A stretch of DNA of 34,620 nt from Methylobacteriaceae bacterium (GTDB taxonomy: Bacteria > Pseudomonadota > Alphaproteobacteria > Rhizobiales > Beijerinckiaceae): the NCBI GenBank assembly GCA_016793505.1, contig JAEULW010000306.1, positions 1 to 34,620 on the forward strand. Reading direction: 5' to 3'. The notes beneath the pieces were generated by a model. That model had not been told where the DNA came from and made no database searches. It worked only from the letters and a program-made list of their open reading frames with translations. Position 1 is the first letter of the stretch; each line of letters begins with the position of its first letter. The position numbers and the translations under genes were made by a program. Below, piece after piece: positions 7,182 through 16,893 of the stretch.

Positions 7182-8182
7182 GCCCTGACGTCGAGGCGGT
7201 CGCCGGCGCGCGCCGCTGGCTCGCGGGCCGGGCGCGCTGGCGCTGGTGGGAGATCGCCTTCTGGCTGGCGGCGGCGGCGAGCTTCGTGCTGCTGCCCTCG
7301 CGCCATCTCATCCTGGCGGAGATCGCCATTCTCGGCCTGTTCGCGCTGTCGCTCGATCTGCTGCTCGGCTATGTCGGCATCGTCTCGCTCGGCCATGCGG
7401 CGTTTTTCGGCGTCGGCGCCTATGCGGCCGGCCTGATGGCCAAACATGTCGGCGGCGAACCGCTGCTCGGCTTCGCCGTCGCGGTTTTCGCGGCCGCAAC
7501 CGTTGGTCTTGCGACGAGCTTCCTTGTCCTGCGCGGCGCAGATCTGACGCGCCTGATGGTCACGCTCGGCGTCGCCATGCTGCTCGGCGAGGCGGCCAAT
7601 CAATGGTCCTCTCTGACAGGCGGGGCCGACGGTCTGCAGGGCATGACCGTCGCCCCCTTGCTGGGCCTGTTCGAGTTCGATCTGTTCGGCCGCACCGCCT
7701 ATGGCTACGCGCTCGTCGTTCTGTTCCTGTGCTTCCTGATCGCCCGGCGCATCGTCAATTCGCCCTACGGCCTGTCCTTGCGGGCGATCCGCGACAATCC
7801 GCTGCGCGCCGCCGCGCTCGGCATCGCCGTCGACCGTCGCATCGTCGGCGTCTACACCCTCGCCGCAGCGATGGCGGGCGCCGCCGGCGCGCTGCTGGCG
7901 CAGACCACGGCCTTCGTCTCGCTCGACGTGTTCGATTTCAACCGCTCGGCCGATGTTCTGCTGGTGCTCGTGATCGGCGGCGCCGGCTATCTCTATGGCG
8001 GCCTCATCGGCGCGGTGTTCTTCAAGATCGCCGCCGACCTGTTGTCGGCGCAGACCCCGCAATACTGGCACTTCTGGATCGGCCTCATCCTCGTGGTTCT
8101 CGTTCTGGCGGGTCGCGACAGGCTTGGCGAGCGCCTCTCCGCGCTGGCGCGCCGCGCCCGCCTCACAGGCGGCGCGCCATGA
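7178..8182 (+). CDS. livM: HAAT ABC transporter permease, LivM-like
   Basis: This 334-residue polytopic permease partners LivH. The first 20 or so residues are polar and cytoplasmic, followed by about nine or ten membrane segments. Family hallmarks are LLGYVGIVSLGHAAFFGVGAY near residues 60-80 and the cytoplasmic coupling segment SLRAIRDNPLRAAALGI near 200-215. The second half contains the GGAGYLYGGLIGAVFF re-entrant segment. It starts within the livH stop (ATGAG) and ends within the livG start (ATGA), showing translational coupling on both sides. With the two ATPases downstream it forms a complete transporter core. Confidence 0.93.
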   Translation: MSPDVEAVAGARRWLAGRARWRWWEIAFWLAAAASFVLLPSRHLILAEIAILGLFALSLDLLLGYVGIVSLGHAAFFGVGAYAAGLMAKHVGGEPLLGFAVAVFAAATVGLATSFLVLRGADLTRLMVTLGVAMLLGEAANQWSSLTGGADGLQGMTVAPLLGLFEFDLFGRTAYGYALVVLFLCFLIARRIVNSPYGLSLRAIRDNPLRAAALGIAVDRRIVGVYTLAAAMAGAAGALLAQTTAFVSLDVFDFNRSADVLLVLVIGGAGYLYGGLIGAVFFKIAADLLSAQTPQYWHFWIGLILVVLVLAGRDRLGERLSALARRARLTGGAP

Positions 8183-8931
8183 CGGATGCGCTCGCCACCA
8201 TCGGCCTCGTCCGACGCTTCGGCGGCCTCGTCGCGACCAACGATGTCACCTTCGCGCTGGCGCGCGGCGCGCGGCATGCGCTGATCGGACCGAACGGCGC
8301 GGGCAAGACGACCTTCGTCAACCTGCTGACCGGCGTGCTGGCGCCGACGGCGGGCCGCATCCTGCTCGCCGGCGAGGATGTGACGGGCCTGCCGCAGGAT
8401 GCGCGCGTGCGCCGCGGCCTGTCGCGCACCTTTCAGATCAACCAGCTCTTTCCCGATCTGACGCCGCTCGAAACCATCGGCCTCGCCGTTTCCGAGCGCC
8501 TCGGCCACGGCGGCGACGTCTGGCGCGTCGTCGGCACGCGCGATGCGGTGCTCGAGGAGATCGTCTCGATCGCCAGCCGCTTCGGCCTCATCGACGCGCT
8601 GGAGACGCGCGTCGGTGGTCTGCCCTACGGTAAACAGCGCCAGCTGGAGATCGCCGTCGCCTTCGCCACGCGGCCGCGCGTGCTGCTGCTCGACGAACCT
8701 GCCGCCGGCGTTCCTGAACGCGAGCGCCGCGCGCTGATCGAGACCATCGCCGCGCTGCCGCGCGACGTTTCGGTGCTGCTGATCGAACACGACATGGACA
8801 TCGTCTTTTCGTTCGCCGAGCGCATCTCCGTGCTGGTCGACGGCGCGCTGTTCGCCGAAGGCGCGCCGGACGAGATCGCCCGCGACGCGCGCGTCAAGGC
8901 GGTCTATCTGGGCGGCGCGACGCATGGCTGA
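8179..8931 (+). CDS. livG: HAAT ABC transporter ATP-binding protein, LivG-like
   Basis: This 250-residue cytoplasmic ATPase has Walker A GPNGAGKT at residues 37-44, Walker B RVLLLDEP and the switch histidine in LIEHDMD. The signature reads LPYGKQRQLEIA rather than the textbook LSGGQ; LivG proteins commonly have such Y-G-x-Q-R variants, so this is normal. The RTFQINQLFPDLTPLE segment is the usual LivG Q-loop region. It overlaps livM by the ATGA junction and livF by 8 bp. It should form a heterodimer with LivF to drive the LivHM permease. Confidence 0.93.
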   Translation: MTDALATIGLVRRFGGLVATNDVTFALARGARHALIGPNGAGKTTFVNLLTGVLAPTAGRILLAGEDVTGLPQDARVRRGLSRTFQINQLFPDLTPLETIGLAVSERLGHGGDVWRVVGTRDAVLEEIVSIASRFGLIDALETRVGGLPYGKQRQLEIAVAFATRPRVLLLDEPAAGVPERERRALIETIAALPRDVSVLLIEHDMDIVFSFAERISVLVDGALFAEGAPDEIARDARVKAVYLGGATHG

Positions 8932-9631
8932 GCTTCTCGCCATCGACGATCTCGTCGCCGGCTATGGCGAGGCGATCGTGCTGCGCGGCGTTTCGTTGCG
9001 GCTCGAAGAGGGCCGCTCGCTGGCGCTGCTCGGCCGCAACGGCGTCGGCAAGACGACTCTGGTCAACACCATCGTCGGCGTCACGCGCCGCATGGCCGGC
9101 GCGATCCGTCTCGCCGGCCGCGACGTCACCGCGCTCGCCCCCGAAAAACGCGCCCGCGCCGGCGTCGGCGGGACGCCGCAGGAGCGCAACATCTTCCGCT
9201 CCCTCACGGTCGAGGAGAACATGACGGCGGTGGCCCGTCCCGGACCCTGGGACCTCGCCCGCGTCTACGCGATGTTTCCGCGTCTCAGAGAACGGCGCGG
9301 CAATCTCGGCGGCCAGCTCTCCGGCGGCGAACAGCAGATGCTGGCGATCGCCCGCGCGCTCGTCACCAATCCGCGCCTGCTCTTGCTCGACGAGCCGACA
9401 GAAGGGCTCGCGCCGATCATCGTCGAGGAATTGCTCGATGCGCTCGGCCGCATCATTCGCGACGAGGGCCTGTCCGCCATCGTCGTCGAGCAGCATGCCG
9501 ACAAGATTCTCGGCGTCACCGACGACGCGGTGATTCTGGAGCGCGGCGCTGTCGCGCACGCCGCGCCGAGCGCGGCGCTACGCGCCGACGCCGCCGCGCT
9601 CGAACGCTATCTCGGCGTCGCGCCGCGTTGA
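8924..9631 (+). CDS. livF: HAAT ABC transporter ATP-binding protein, LivF-like
   Basis: This 235-residue ATPase is the second nucleotide-binding subunit of the transporter. Walker A GRNGVGKT is at residues 37-44, the signature LSGGEQ at 132-137, Walker B LLLLDEPTEG near 152-161, and the switch histidine in VVEQHAD. PQERNIFRSLTVEENM is the LivF-type Q-loop segment. The start lies 8 bp inside livG. The gene ends only 10 bp before the stop of the convergent pgi gene, which leaves no space for a separate terminator. Confidence 0.93.
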   Translation: MAELLAIDDLVAGYGEAIVLRGVSLRLEEGRSLALLGRNGVGKTTLVNTIVGVTRRMAGAIRLAGRDVTALAPEKRARAGVGGTPQERNIFRSLTVEENMTAVARPGPWDLARVYAMFPRLRERRGNLGGQLSGGEQQMLAIARALVTNPRLLLLDEPTEGLAPIIVEELLDALGRIIRDEGLSAIVVEQHADKILGVTDDAVILERGAVAHAAPSAALRADAAALERYLGVAPR

Positions 9632-9641
9632 CGCGATGGCC

Positions 9642-11288
<1,647 letters not shown>

Positions 11289-11386
11289 CTGATTTGCGTC
11301 TCCGCGCGCGTGGCCGCATGCCGCCGTGTTGCGTCATGCCGCGCCCTGCGCGACCATCTTGGCAGAGCCTGAAGGAAGGATGAAGC

Positions 11387-11827
11387 ATGACCGACTCCGA
11401 CGCCGAAGGCCATGTCGATCCCGATCGCGCGCGCTACGCCCTGTTCAAGGCGCTGCCGCGCGACAGGCCGATCCACATGCTCAATCTGATCCGGCTGCGC
11501 GAGCGCGCCGCCTATCCGGACGGGCGCGAGTCGAGCGGCCTCGAGGCCTATCGCGCCTATGGCCGCGAGAGCGGCCCGGTCTTCCGCCGTCTCGGCGGCC
11601 GGCAGGTCTGGCTCGGGCGCCCCGAACTGACGTTGATCGGCCCGGCCACGGAACGCTGGGACATCGCCTTCATCGCCGAATATCCCTCGGGCGAGGCCTT
11701 CGCGCAGATGCTGCGCGACCCCGTCTATCGCGAAGCGGTGCGCCATCGCCAGGCGGCGGTCGCCGATTCCCGGCTGATCCGCATGCAGCCGGGCCGGCCC
11801 GGCGCCGGCTTCGGCGAGGAAGACTGA
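11387..11827 (+). CDS. DUF1330-family (ferredoxin-like fold) protein
   Basis: This 146-residue protein matches the DUF1330 pattern. After a 15-residue extension it has RPIHMLNLIRLRERAAYPDG, then a long helix (SGLEAYRAYGRESGPVF), a WDIAFIAEYPSGEAFAQML strand-helix, and a YREAVRHRQAAVADSRLI tail. Members form dimeric alpha-beta barrels; their function is generally unknown. The start is supported by GGAAGG seven bases upstream. It is somewhat longer than the roughly 95-residue single-domain members I know. It is transcribed divergently from pgi, and the ABC-F gene follows 40 bp downstream on the same strand. No specific role can be inferred. Confidence 0.8.
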   Translation: MTDSDAEGHVDPDRARYALFKALPRDRPIHMLNLIRLRERAAYPDGRESSGLEAYRAYGRESGPVFRRLGGRQVWLGRPELTLIGPATERWDIAFIAEYPSGEAFAQMLRDPVYREAVRHRQAAVADSRLIRMQPGRPGAGFGEED

Positions 11828-11867
11828 CCCTTTCGCCCGCCGCGCCGCCCGGCTAAAGCGTGCGGCC

Positions 11868-13679
11868 ATGGCCGCTCCGCCCCTTCTCGCCCTGCAGGGC
11901 GTCGTCCTCGCCCTCGGCGCCACGCCGATTCTCGAGGGCGCAGACCTCGTCGTCGGCTCCGGCGATCGCATCTGCCTCGTCGGCCGCAACGGCTCGGGCA
12001 AGTCGACGCTGCTGCGCATCGCCGCCGGCGAACTCGCCTTCGACGCCGGCTCGCGCTTCGTGCAGCCTGACGCCGTCATCCGCTACCTGCATCAGGAGCC
12101 GGATTTTTCCGGCTACGCCACGACGCTCGCCTTCGCCGAACAGGGCCTGAAGCCGACCGACGATCCCTCTCGCGCCCGCTACCTGCTCGAGCAGCTCGGG
12201 CTGACCGGCGATGAGTCGCCGCAGCGCCTGTCCGGCGGCGAGGCCCGCCGCGCCGCGCTTGCCCGCGCGCTCGCCGGCGATCCCGACATCCTGCTGCTCG
12301 ACGAACCGACCAATCATCTCGATCTGCCGGCCATCGAATGGCTGGAGAACGAGATCGCCGGCCTCAGCGCAGCGATCGTCCTCGTCAGCCACGACCGGCG
12401 CTTTCTCGAGCGCCTGTCGCGCGCCACGGTCTGGCTCGATCGCGGCCGCACGCGGCGGCTCGATCGCGGCTTCTCCGGCTTCGAGGCCTGGCGCGATCAG
12501 GTCCTCGCCGAGGAGGAGCGCGATCGCCACAAGCTCGACCGCAAGATCGTCGCCGAGGAGCACTGGCTGCGCTACGGCGTCACCGCCCGCCGCAAGCGAA
12601 ATCAGGGCCGGCTGGCGCGCCTGCAGGAGCTGCGGCGCGAGCGCCGCGAGGCGCGCCGCGCCCAGGGCGACGTCAGGCTCGTCGCCGCCGAGGCGGCGCA
12701 GTCCGGCGCGATCGTCATCGAGGCGAAGGGCCTTTGCAAACGCTTCGACGACCGCCCCATCGTCCGCGATGTCTCGATCCGCATTCAGCGTGGCGACCGC
12801 GTCGGCCTCGTCGGCGCCAATGGCGCCGGCAAGACGACGCTGTTGAAGCTGCTGACCGGCGCGCTGGCGCCGGACGAAGGCTCGGCGCGGCTCGGCGCCG
12901 GCGTCGAGATGGCCAGCCTCGATCAGGGCCGCGCCGCGCTCGATCCGGCCTGGACGCTGCAGGACGCGTTGACCGGCGGCTCTGGCGACAAGGTGACGAT
13001 CAACGGCCAGACGAAACATGTCGTCGGCTACATGAAGGATTTTCTGTTCGCCCCCGAACAGGCGCGCACGCCGATCGGCCGCCTGTCGGGCGGCGAACGC
13101 GGCCGTCTGGCGCTCGCCCGCGCCCTGTCGCTGCCATCAAACCTGCTGGTGCTCGACGAGCCGACCAACGATCTCGATCTCGAGACGCTCGAACTGTTGC
13201 AGGAGATGGTGGCCGACTATCCCGGCGCCGTTCTGGTCGTCAGCCATGACCGCGATTTTCTCGATCGCGTCGCCACCTCCGTGGTCGTCGCCGAGGGGGC
13301 GGGGCGCTGGATCGAATATGCCGGCGGCTATTCCGACATGGTCGTCCAGCGCGGCGCCGGCGTCGGCGGCGCGCCCGCGCCGGCTCCTGACAAGCCACGC
13401 GCCGTCCGCCCGCCCGAGCCGACGACGCCGGCGAAAGAGCAGCGCAAGCTCTCCTTCAAGCAGAAGCATGCGCTGGAAACCCTGCCGGCGCGCATGGAGA
13501 CGCTGCGCGCCGAGGCTCGCCGCATCGAGGCCGCGCTCGCCGACGCCGATCTCTACGCGCGCGATCGCGCCCGCTTCGACAGGCTGACGGCCGCCGCGGC
13601 CGAGACCGCGGCGAGCCTCGCCGCCGCCGAAGACCAATGGCTGGAGCTCGAAATGCTGCGCGAGCAGCTCGAGGGTTAG
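11868..13679 (+). CDS. ABC-F family ATPase (Uup/EttA-like)
   Basis: This 603-residue protein has two ABC domains and no membrane segment, the ABC-F layout. These proteins act on the ribosome, for example in translation elongation control or quality control. Domain 1 has GRNGSGKST at 39-47, LSGGE at 121-125 and LLLDEPTNHLD near 142-152. The charged linker at about 210-270 is rich in Arg and Glu and corresponds to the P-site tRNA interaction motif. Domain 2 has GANGAGKTT at 316-324, LSGGE at 406-410 and LLVLDEPTNDLD at 426-437. The C-terminal region after about residue 540 is a predicted coiled coil, as in Uup. No Shine-Dalgarno sequence is visible; a TAAAGC hexamer eight bases before the ATG could be the -10 of a leaderless transcript. 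Confidence 0.93.
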   Translation: MAAPPLLALQGVVLALGATPILEGADLVVGSGDRICLVGRNGSGKSTLLRIAAGELAFDAGSRFVQPDAVIRYLHQEPDFSGYATTLAFAEQGLKPTDDPSRARYLLEQLGLTGDESPQRLSGGEARRAALARALAGDPDILLLDEPTNHLDLPAIEWLENEIAGLSAAIVLVSHDRRFLERLSRATVWLDRGRTRRLDRGFSGFEAWRDQVLAEEERDRHKLDRKIVAEEHWLRYGVTARRKRNQGRLARLQELRRERREARRAQGDVRLVAAEAAQSGAIVIEAKGLCKRFDDRPIVRDVSIRIQRGDRVGLVGANGAGKTTLLKLLTGALAPDEGSARLGAGVEMASLDQGRAALDPAWTLQDALTGGSGDKVTINGQTKHVVGYMKDFLFAPEQARTPIGRLSGGERGRLALARALSLPSNLLVLDEPTNDLDLETLELLQEMVADYPGAVLVVSHDRDFLDRVATSVVVAEGAGRWIEYAGGYSDMVVQRGAGVGGAPAPAPDKPRAVRPPEPTTPAKEQRKLSFKQKHALETLPARMETLRAEARRIEAALADADLYARDRARFDRLTAAAAETAASLAAAEDQWLELEMLREQLEG

Positions 13680-13691
13680 CGGACGCGCCCG

Positions 13692-13806
13692 CCGCTGTCA
13701 TTCCCGGCGCCCGCGCAACGGGGGCGCGGCATCCCAGGCGCCGGGCGTGGAGCTCGATGCCGGAGACCGGGTCCCGGCTCTCCGCTCCGCTCCGGCCGGG
13801 ATGACC
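13692..13806. repeat. Dispersed GTCAT/CCGGG palindromic intergenic element
   Basis: The 154-bp gap between the convergent ABC-F and dctM genes is nearly filled by an element opening CCGCTGTCATTCCCGG (13692-13707) and closing GGCCGGGATGACCA. The ends are near inverted repeats, TCATTCCCGG against CCGGGATGA. Internal stems include GCGCCC with GGGCGC and the perfect palindrome CCGGGTCCCGG. Elements of this design are widespread between convergent genes in Hyphomicrobiales. It shares its first ten bases with the element at 5318. It could form an RNA hairpin that ends or stabilises either transcript. Confidence 0.7.
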
Positions 13807-13833
13807 AGGGGGCAAGGAGCCCGACCCTCGCCT

Positions 13834-15135
13834 TCATCTCTGCATTTGCGCCGGCAGCCAGGTCGCAAGCTCGGGAAAGGCGATCATCACGAACACCATC
13901 GCCACCATGATCAGGAACATCGGAAAGGCGCACCGGGCGATGTAGCCGATCTCGCGCCCGGTCATGCCCTGCAGCACGAACAGGTTGAAGCCGATCGGCG
14001 GGGTGATCTGCGCCATCTCGACGACCAGCACGATGAAGATGCCGAACCAGATGATGTCGATGCCGGCCTGCCGGATCATCGGCTCGACCGCCGCCATGGT
14101 CAGCACCACGGCCGAGATGCCGTCGAGGAAGCAGCCGAGGATGATGTAGAAGACGAGCAGCGCCATCAGAAGTTCGAAGCGCGAAAGGCCCATCGCGCCG
14201 ATCCAGTCGGCGAGGGCGCGCGGAATGCCGGTGAAACCCATGGCGATCGACAGGAAGGCCGCGCCCGACAGGATCAGCACGATCATCGCGCTGATGCGCG
14301 TCGCCCCGAGCAGGCTCTCGACGAAGCTCGACCAGTTCAATGAACGCTGCGCCGCGGCGAGGGCGAGTGAACCGATGACGCCGAAGGCGGCGGCCTCGGT
14401 GGCGGTCGCAATCCCCAGATACATCGAGCCGATCACCAGCACGATGAGCAGGATCACCGGGATGAGATAGCGCGACTGCGCAAGCTTCTCGGCAAAGCTC
14501 AGCGGCGGTTCCGGCGCCGGCCTGAAATCCGGCGCCATCTTCGAGATCAGCATCACATAGGTCATGAAAAAGGCCGACAGCACGAGGCCCGGAAACACGC
14601 CGGCGATGAACAGCGAGGTGATCGATTCGTTGATGGCGACGCCGTAGACGATCAGCGTCAGCGACGGCGGAATCATCAGGCCGAGCGTCGCCGCGCCGGC
14701 GATGGTGCCGATCACGTAGCGCTCCGGATAGCCGCGTCGCATCAGCTCGGGCATGGTCATCTTGCCGACCGTCGTCAGCGTCGCCGCCGAGGAGCCGGAG
14801 ACCGCGGCGAACACGGTGCAGCCCGCGACATTGGTGTGCAGCAGGCCGCCGGGCAGGCGGGCGAGCCAGGGCGCAAGGCCGCGGAACATGTCCTCCGAAA
14901 TGCGCGTGCGATAGAGAATCTCGCCCATCCAGATGAACAGCGGCAACGCGGTCAGCGACCATGAGGAGGCCGAGCGCCAGATCTGCGTCATCATCGCATC
15001 GCCCGGCGGGCGCGTCGTGAACAGCTCCATGCCGACGAAGGCGACGCCGATCAGGGCGAGGCCGATCCACACGCCGGTGCCGAGCAGCAGGAACAGGACG
15101 AAGATGAAGATCGCGATCGGATAGAGCTGCTCCAT
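13834..15135 (-). CDS. dctM: TRAP transporter large permease subunit (DctM family)
   Basis: This 433-residue membrane protein is the sodium-coupled transport subunit of a tripartite ATP-independent periplasmic (TRAP) transporter. About a dozen hydrophobic segments are visible. Family segments include LLGTGVWIGLALIGVAFVG near the N-terminus, FAAVSGSSAATLTTVGKM near residues 115-132, IPPSLTLIVYGVA in the middle, and AQITPPIGFNLFVLQG near the C-terminus. Length is typical. It is the last gene of the leftward dctP-dctQ-dctM unit; only 3 bp separate it from the dctQ stop. The symbol is the family name, because the transported acid is not known. Confidence 0.94.
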   Translation of the reverse strand: MEQLYPIAIFIFVLFLLLGTGVWIGLALIGVAFVGMELFTTRPPGDAMMTQIWRSASSWSLTALPLFIWMGEILYRTRISEDMFRGLAPWLARLPGGLLHTNVAGCTVFAAVSGSSAATLTTVGKMTMPELMRRGYPERYVIGTIAGAATLGLMIPPSLTLIVYGVAINESITSLFIAGVFPGLVLSAFFMTYVMLISKMAPDFRPAPEPPLSFAEKLAQSRYLIPVILLIVLVIGSMYLGIATATEAAAFGVIGSLALAAAQRSLNWSSFVESLLGATRISAMIVLILSGAAFLSIAMGFTGIPRALADWIGAMGLSRFELLMALLVFYIILGCFLDGISAVVLTMAAVEPMIRQAGIDIIWFGIFIVLVVEMAQITPPIGFNLFVLQGMTGREIGYIARCAFPMFLIMVAMVFVMIAFPELATWLPAQMQR

Positions 15136-15138
15136 CGC

Positions 15139-15654
15139 TCACTCCAGCGGCGTGCCGACCAGGACGCGGATGTTGTCGCGCCGCGTCGCCAGGATCGTCA
15201 ACAGATTGTCGATGAAGCAGATCGCGAACAGGACCGCGCCGAAGGCGAACGGCGCCTGCGGAATCCACAGCGGCGTCTCGTCCTGGCCCTGGCTGACGTC
15301 GCCGAGCTTCCACGACCACCAGACGAGCTTGACGGCGTAGAAGGCGACATAGCTCGACGCGGCGGTTCCGATGGCGAAGCACCAGATCTCGCCGATCCAG
15401 CGCCAGCGTCCGAGCGCGTTGAGCATCAGCCCGACGCGGATATGCGCGCCCCCGTTCAGCGCATGCGCGAAGGCGAGGAAGGAGGACGAGGCCATCAGAT
15501 AGCCGGCATATTCCGACGAGCCGGGAAACGGCGCGCCGGTCCAGCGCGCCGCCATCTGCAGCACGATGACGAGGAGCAGCGCGACCATGCAGGCGGCCGC
15601 GACGTAGCCCGCGACGAGATAGGCCGCATCGAGCGGGCGGCGCAGGAAGGCCAT
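15139..15654 (-). CDS. dctQ: TRAP transporter small permease subunit (DctQ family)
   Basis: This 171-residue protein has four predicted membrane helices, the architecture of TRAP small subunits. A WTGAPFPGSSEYAGYLMASS segment follows helix 1, and FAHALNGGAHIRVGLML lies near residues 60-76; both are typical of the family. It starts at the ATG complementary to 15652-15654 with a GGGGGA ribosome site just upstream. It lies between dctP and dctM. A strong hairpin with a T-rich tail separates it from dctP and may lower its expression relative to the binding protein. Confidence 0.9.
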   Translation of the reverse strand: MAFLRRPLDAAYLVAGYVAAACMVALLLVIVLQMAARWTGAPFPGSSEYAGYLMASSSFLAFAHALNGGAHIRVGLMLNALGRWRWIGEIWCFAIGTAASSYVAFYAVKLVWWSWKLGDVSQGQDETPLWIPQAPFAFGAVLFAICFIDNLLTILATRRDNIRVLVGTPLE

Positions 15655-15665
15655 GGATCCCCCGG

Positions 15666-15709
15666 AAAGAAAACCCGGCGATGCGTCGGAGCGCCGACGC
15701 GTCGCCGGG
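15666..15709 (-). terminator. Intrinsic terminator / attenuator between dctP and dctQ
   Basis: Read on the minus strand, the 88-bp gap after dctP holds a 16-bp stem with one mismatch (arms 15694-15709 and 15674-15689, loop of four bases). It is followed directly by TTTTCTTT (complement of 15666-15673). This is a textbook Rho-independent shape inside an operon. It would let most transcripts stop after the binding-protein gene and a fraction read through into the permease genes. Confidence 0.7.
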
Positions 15710-15742
15710 CGGTTCAGACGGCGGCGCGACGGCCGCCTTGAC

Positions 15743-16729
15743 TCAATTCGCGTTGAAGGCGTCGACGATCGCCTTGCCGTCGGCGCCGGCGTTCTTCAGC
15801 CATTCCTCTGTCATGGTCTGGCCGATCTTGGCGAGCTCGGCCTTCAGCGCATCGCTCGGCGGCTGCACCTTCATGCCGTTGTCGGCGAGCGTCTTCAGAT
15901 AGCCGGCGGTGAGTTCGGCAGACTTCTTCGTCCCCGATTCAGCCGCCTTGTCGCCACAGCCCTTGATGGCGGACTGCGTCGCCGCGTCCAGTTTGCCCCA
16001 CGCGTCCTTGTTGGCGAAGACGACGTTGCGCGGCAGCCAGGCCTGCGTGTCGTAGAAATGCGTCAGCTGCTGCCAGACCTTCGAATCGACGCCGGTGGAG
16101 CCGGAGGAGATGAAGCTCTCGGCGACGCCGGTGGCGAGGGCCTGCGACAGCTCGGCCGCCTCGATCTGCACCGGCGCCATGCCGGTCAGCGCGGCGAGGC
16201 GGGCCGTCGCGGCGTTGTAGGCGCGGAACTTGATGCCCTTCATGTCGGCGACGCTGGCGATCGGCTTCTTGAAATAGAGCCCCTGCGGCGGCCACGGCAC
16301 GGCGTAGACATAGACGAGGTTCTGCTTGTCGAGCACGGCCTCGAGCTTGCCCCGCGCCGCCTTCCAGAGCCTGTCGGAATCGGCGAAGGACGTGGCGAGG
16401 AAGGGCACCGAATCGATGCCGTAGAGCGGATTTTCGTTGGCGTGCGCCGAAATCAGCCGTTCGCCGATCGGCGCCTGGCCGGTCTGCACGGCGCGCTTGA
16501 TGTCGTTGCCGTTGAACAGCGAGCCGCCGGGATGCAGCGCGATGTCGATCTTGCCGCCGGTCGCTGACTTCACGCAGGCGGCGAAGTCCTTGGCGTTCTC
16601 GGAGTGGAAATTGGTCGCGGGATAGGCCATCGGCATATCCCACTTCTGCGCCAGCGCGCTCGTTGCCGACGCCGACAGCGCCAGCGCGCCGATGAAAGCC
16701 GCGCATGTCGCGGCGCCCGGGAAACGCAT
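15743..16729 (-). CDS. dctP: TRAP transporter periplasmic substrate-binding protein (DctP family)
   Basis: This 328-residue exported binding protein delivers its ligand to the DctQM permease. A Sec signal peptide covers residues 1-27, with likely cleavage after Ala-Leu-Ala before Gln28. The mature part has the DctP fold, with NFHSENAKDFAACVKSATGGKI near the start and MKGIKFRAYNAATARLAAL carrying the conserved ligand-carboxylate arginine. Two in-frame ATGs compete. GGGGAGG directly abuts the one at 16738, so the ATG at 16729, nine bases after it, is preferred. The ligand is probably an organic acid. The nearby uronate genes suggest a sugar acid and the racemase a dicarboxylate; neither is proven. 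Confidence 0.92.
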   Translation of the reverse strand: MRFPGAATCAAFIGALALSASATSALAQKWDMPMAYPATNFHSENAKDFAACVKSATGGKIDIALHPGGSLFNGNDIKRAVQTGQAPIGERLISAHANENPLYGIDSVPFLATSFADSDRLWKAARGKLEAVLDKQNLVYVYAVPWPPQGLYFKKPIASVADMKGIKFRAYNAATARLAALTGMAPVQIEAAELSQALATGVAESFISSGSTGVDSKVWQQLTHFYDTQAWLPRNVVFANKDAWGKLDAATQSAIKGCGDKAAESGTKKSAELTAGYLKTLADNGMKVQPPSDALKAELAKIGQTMTEEWLKNAGADGKAIVDAFNAN

Positions 16730-16893
16730 CTGTATCATCCTCCCCTGCCTTGTTCCGGCGATGCCGCGATTGAAGCGCGGCGGCCGTCTTCGCGCAAGCG
16801 CGGATCGGGCGCGGGCGGCGCGCTGGCGTCCTGCGCCGGCCGCGCTATGCTCGCCGGCGTCGCGCCGGGCGCGGCTGATGCGGGGCAGGCGGG

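Noticed and set aside
8179-8931. LivG lacks an LSGGQ signature, which might suggest a defective ATPase
   Set aside because: LPYGKQR is a normal LivG variant and Walker A, Walker B and switch histidine are intact.
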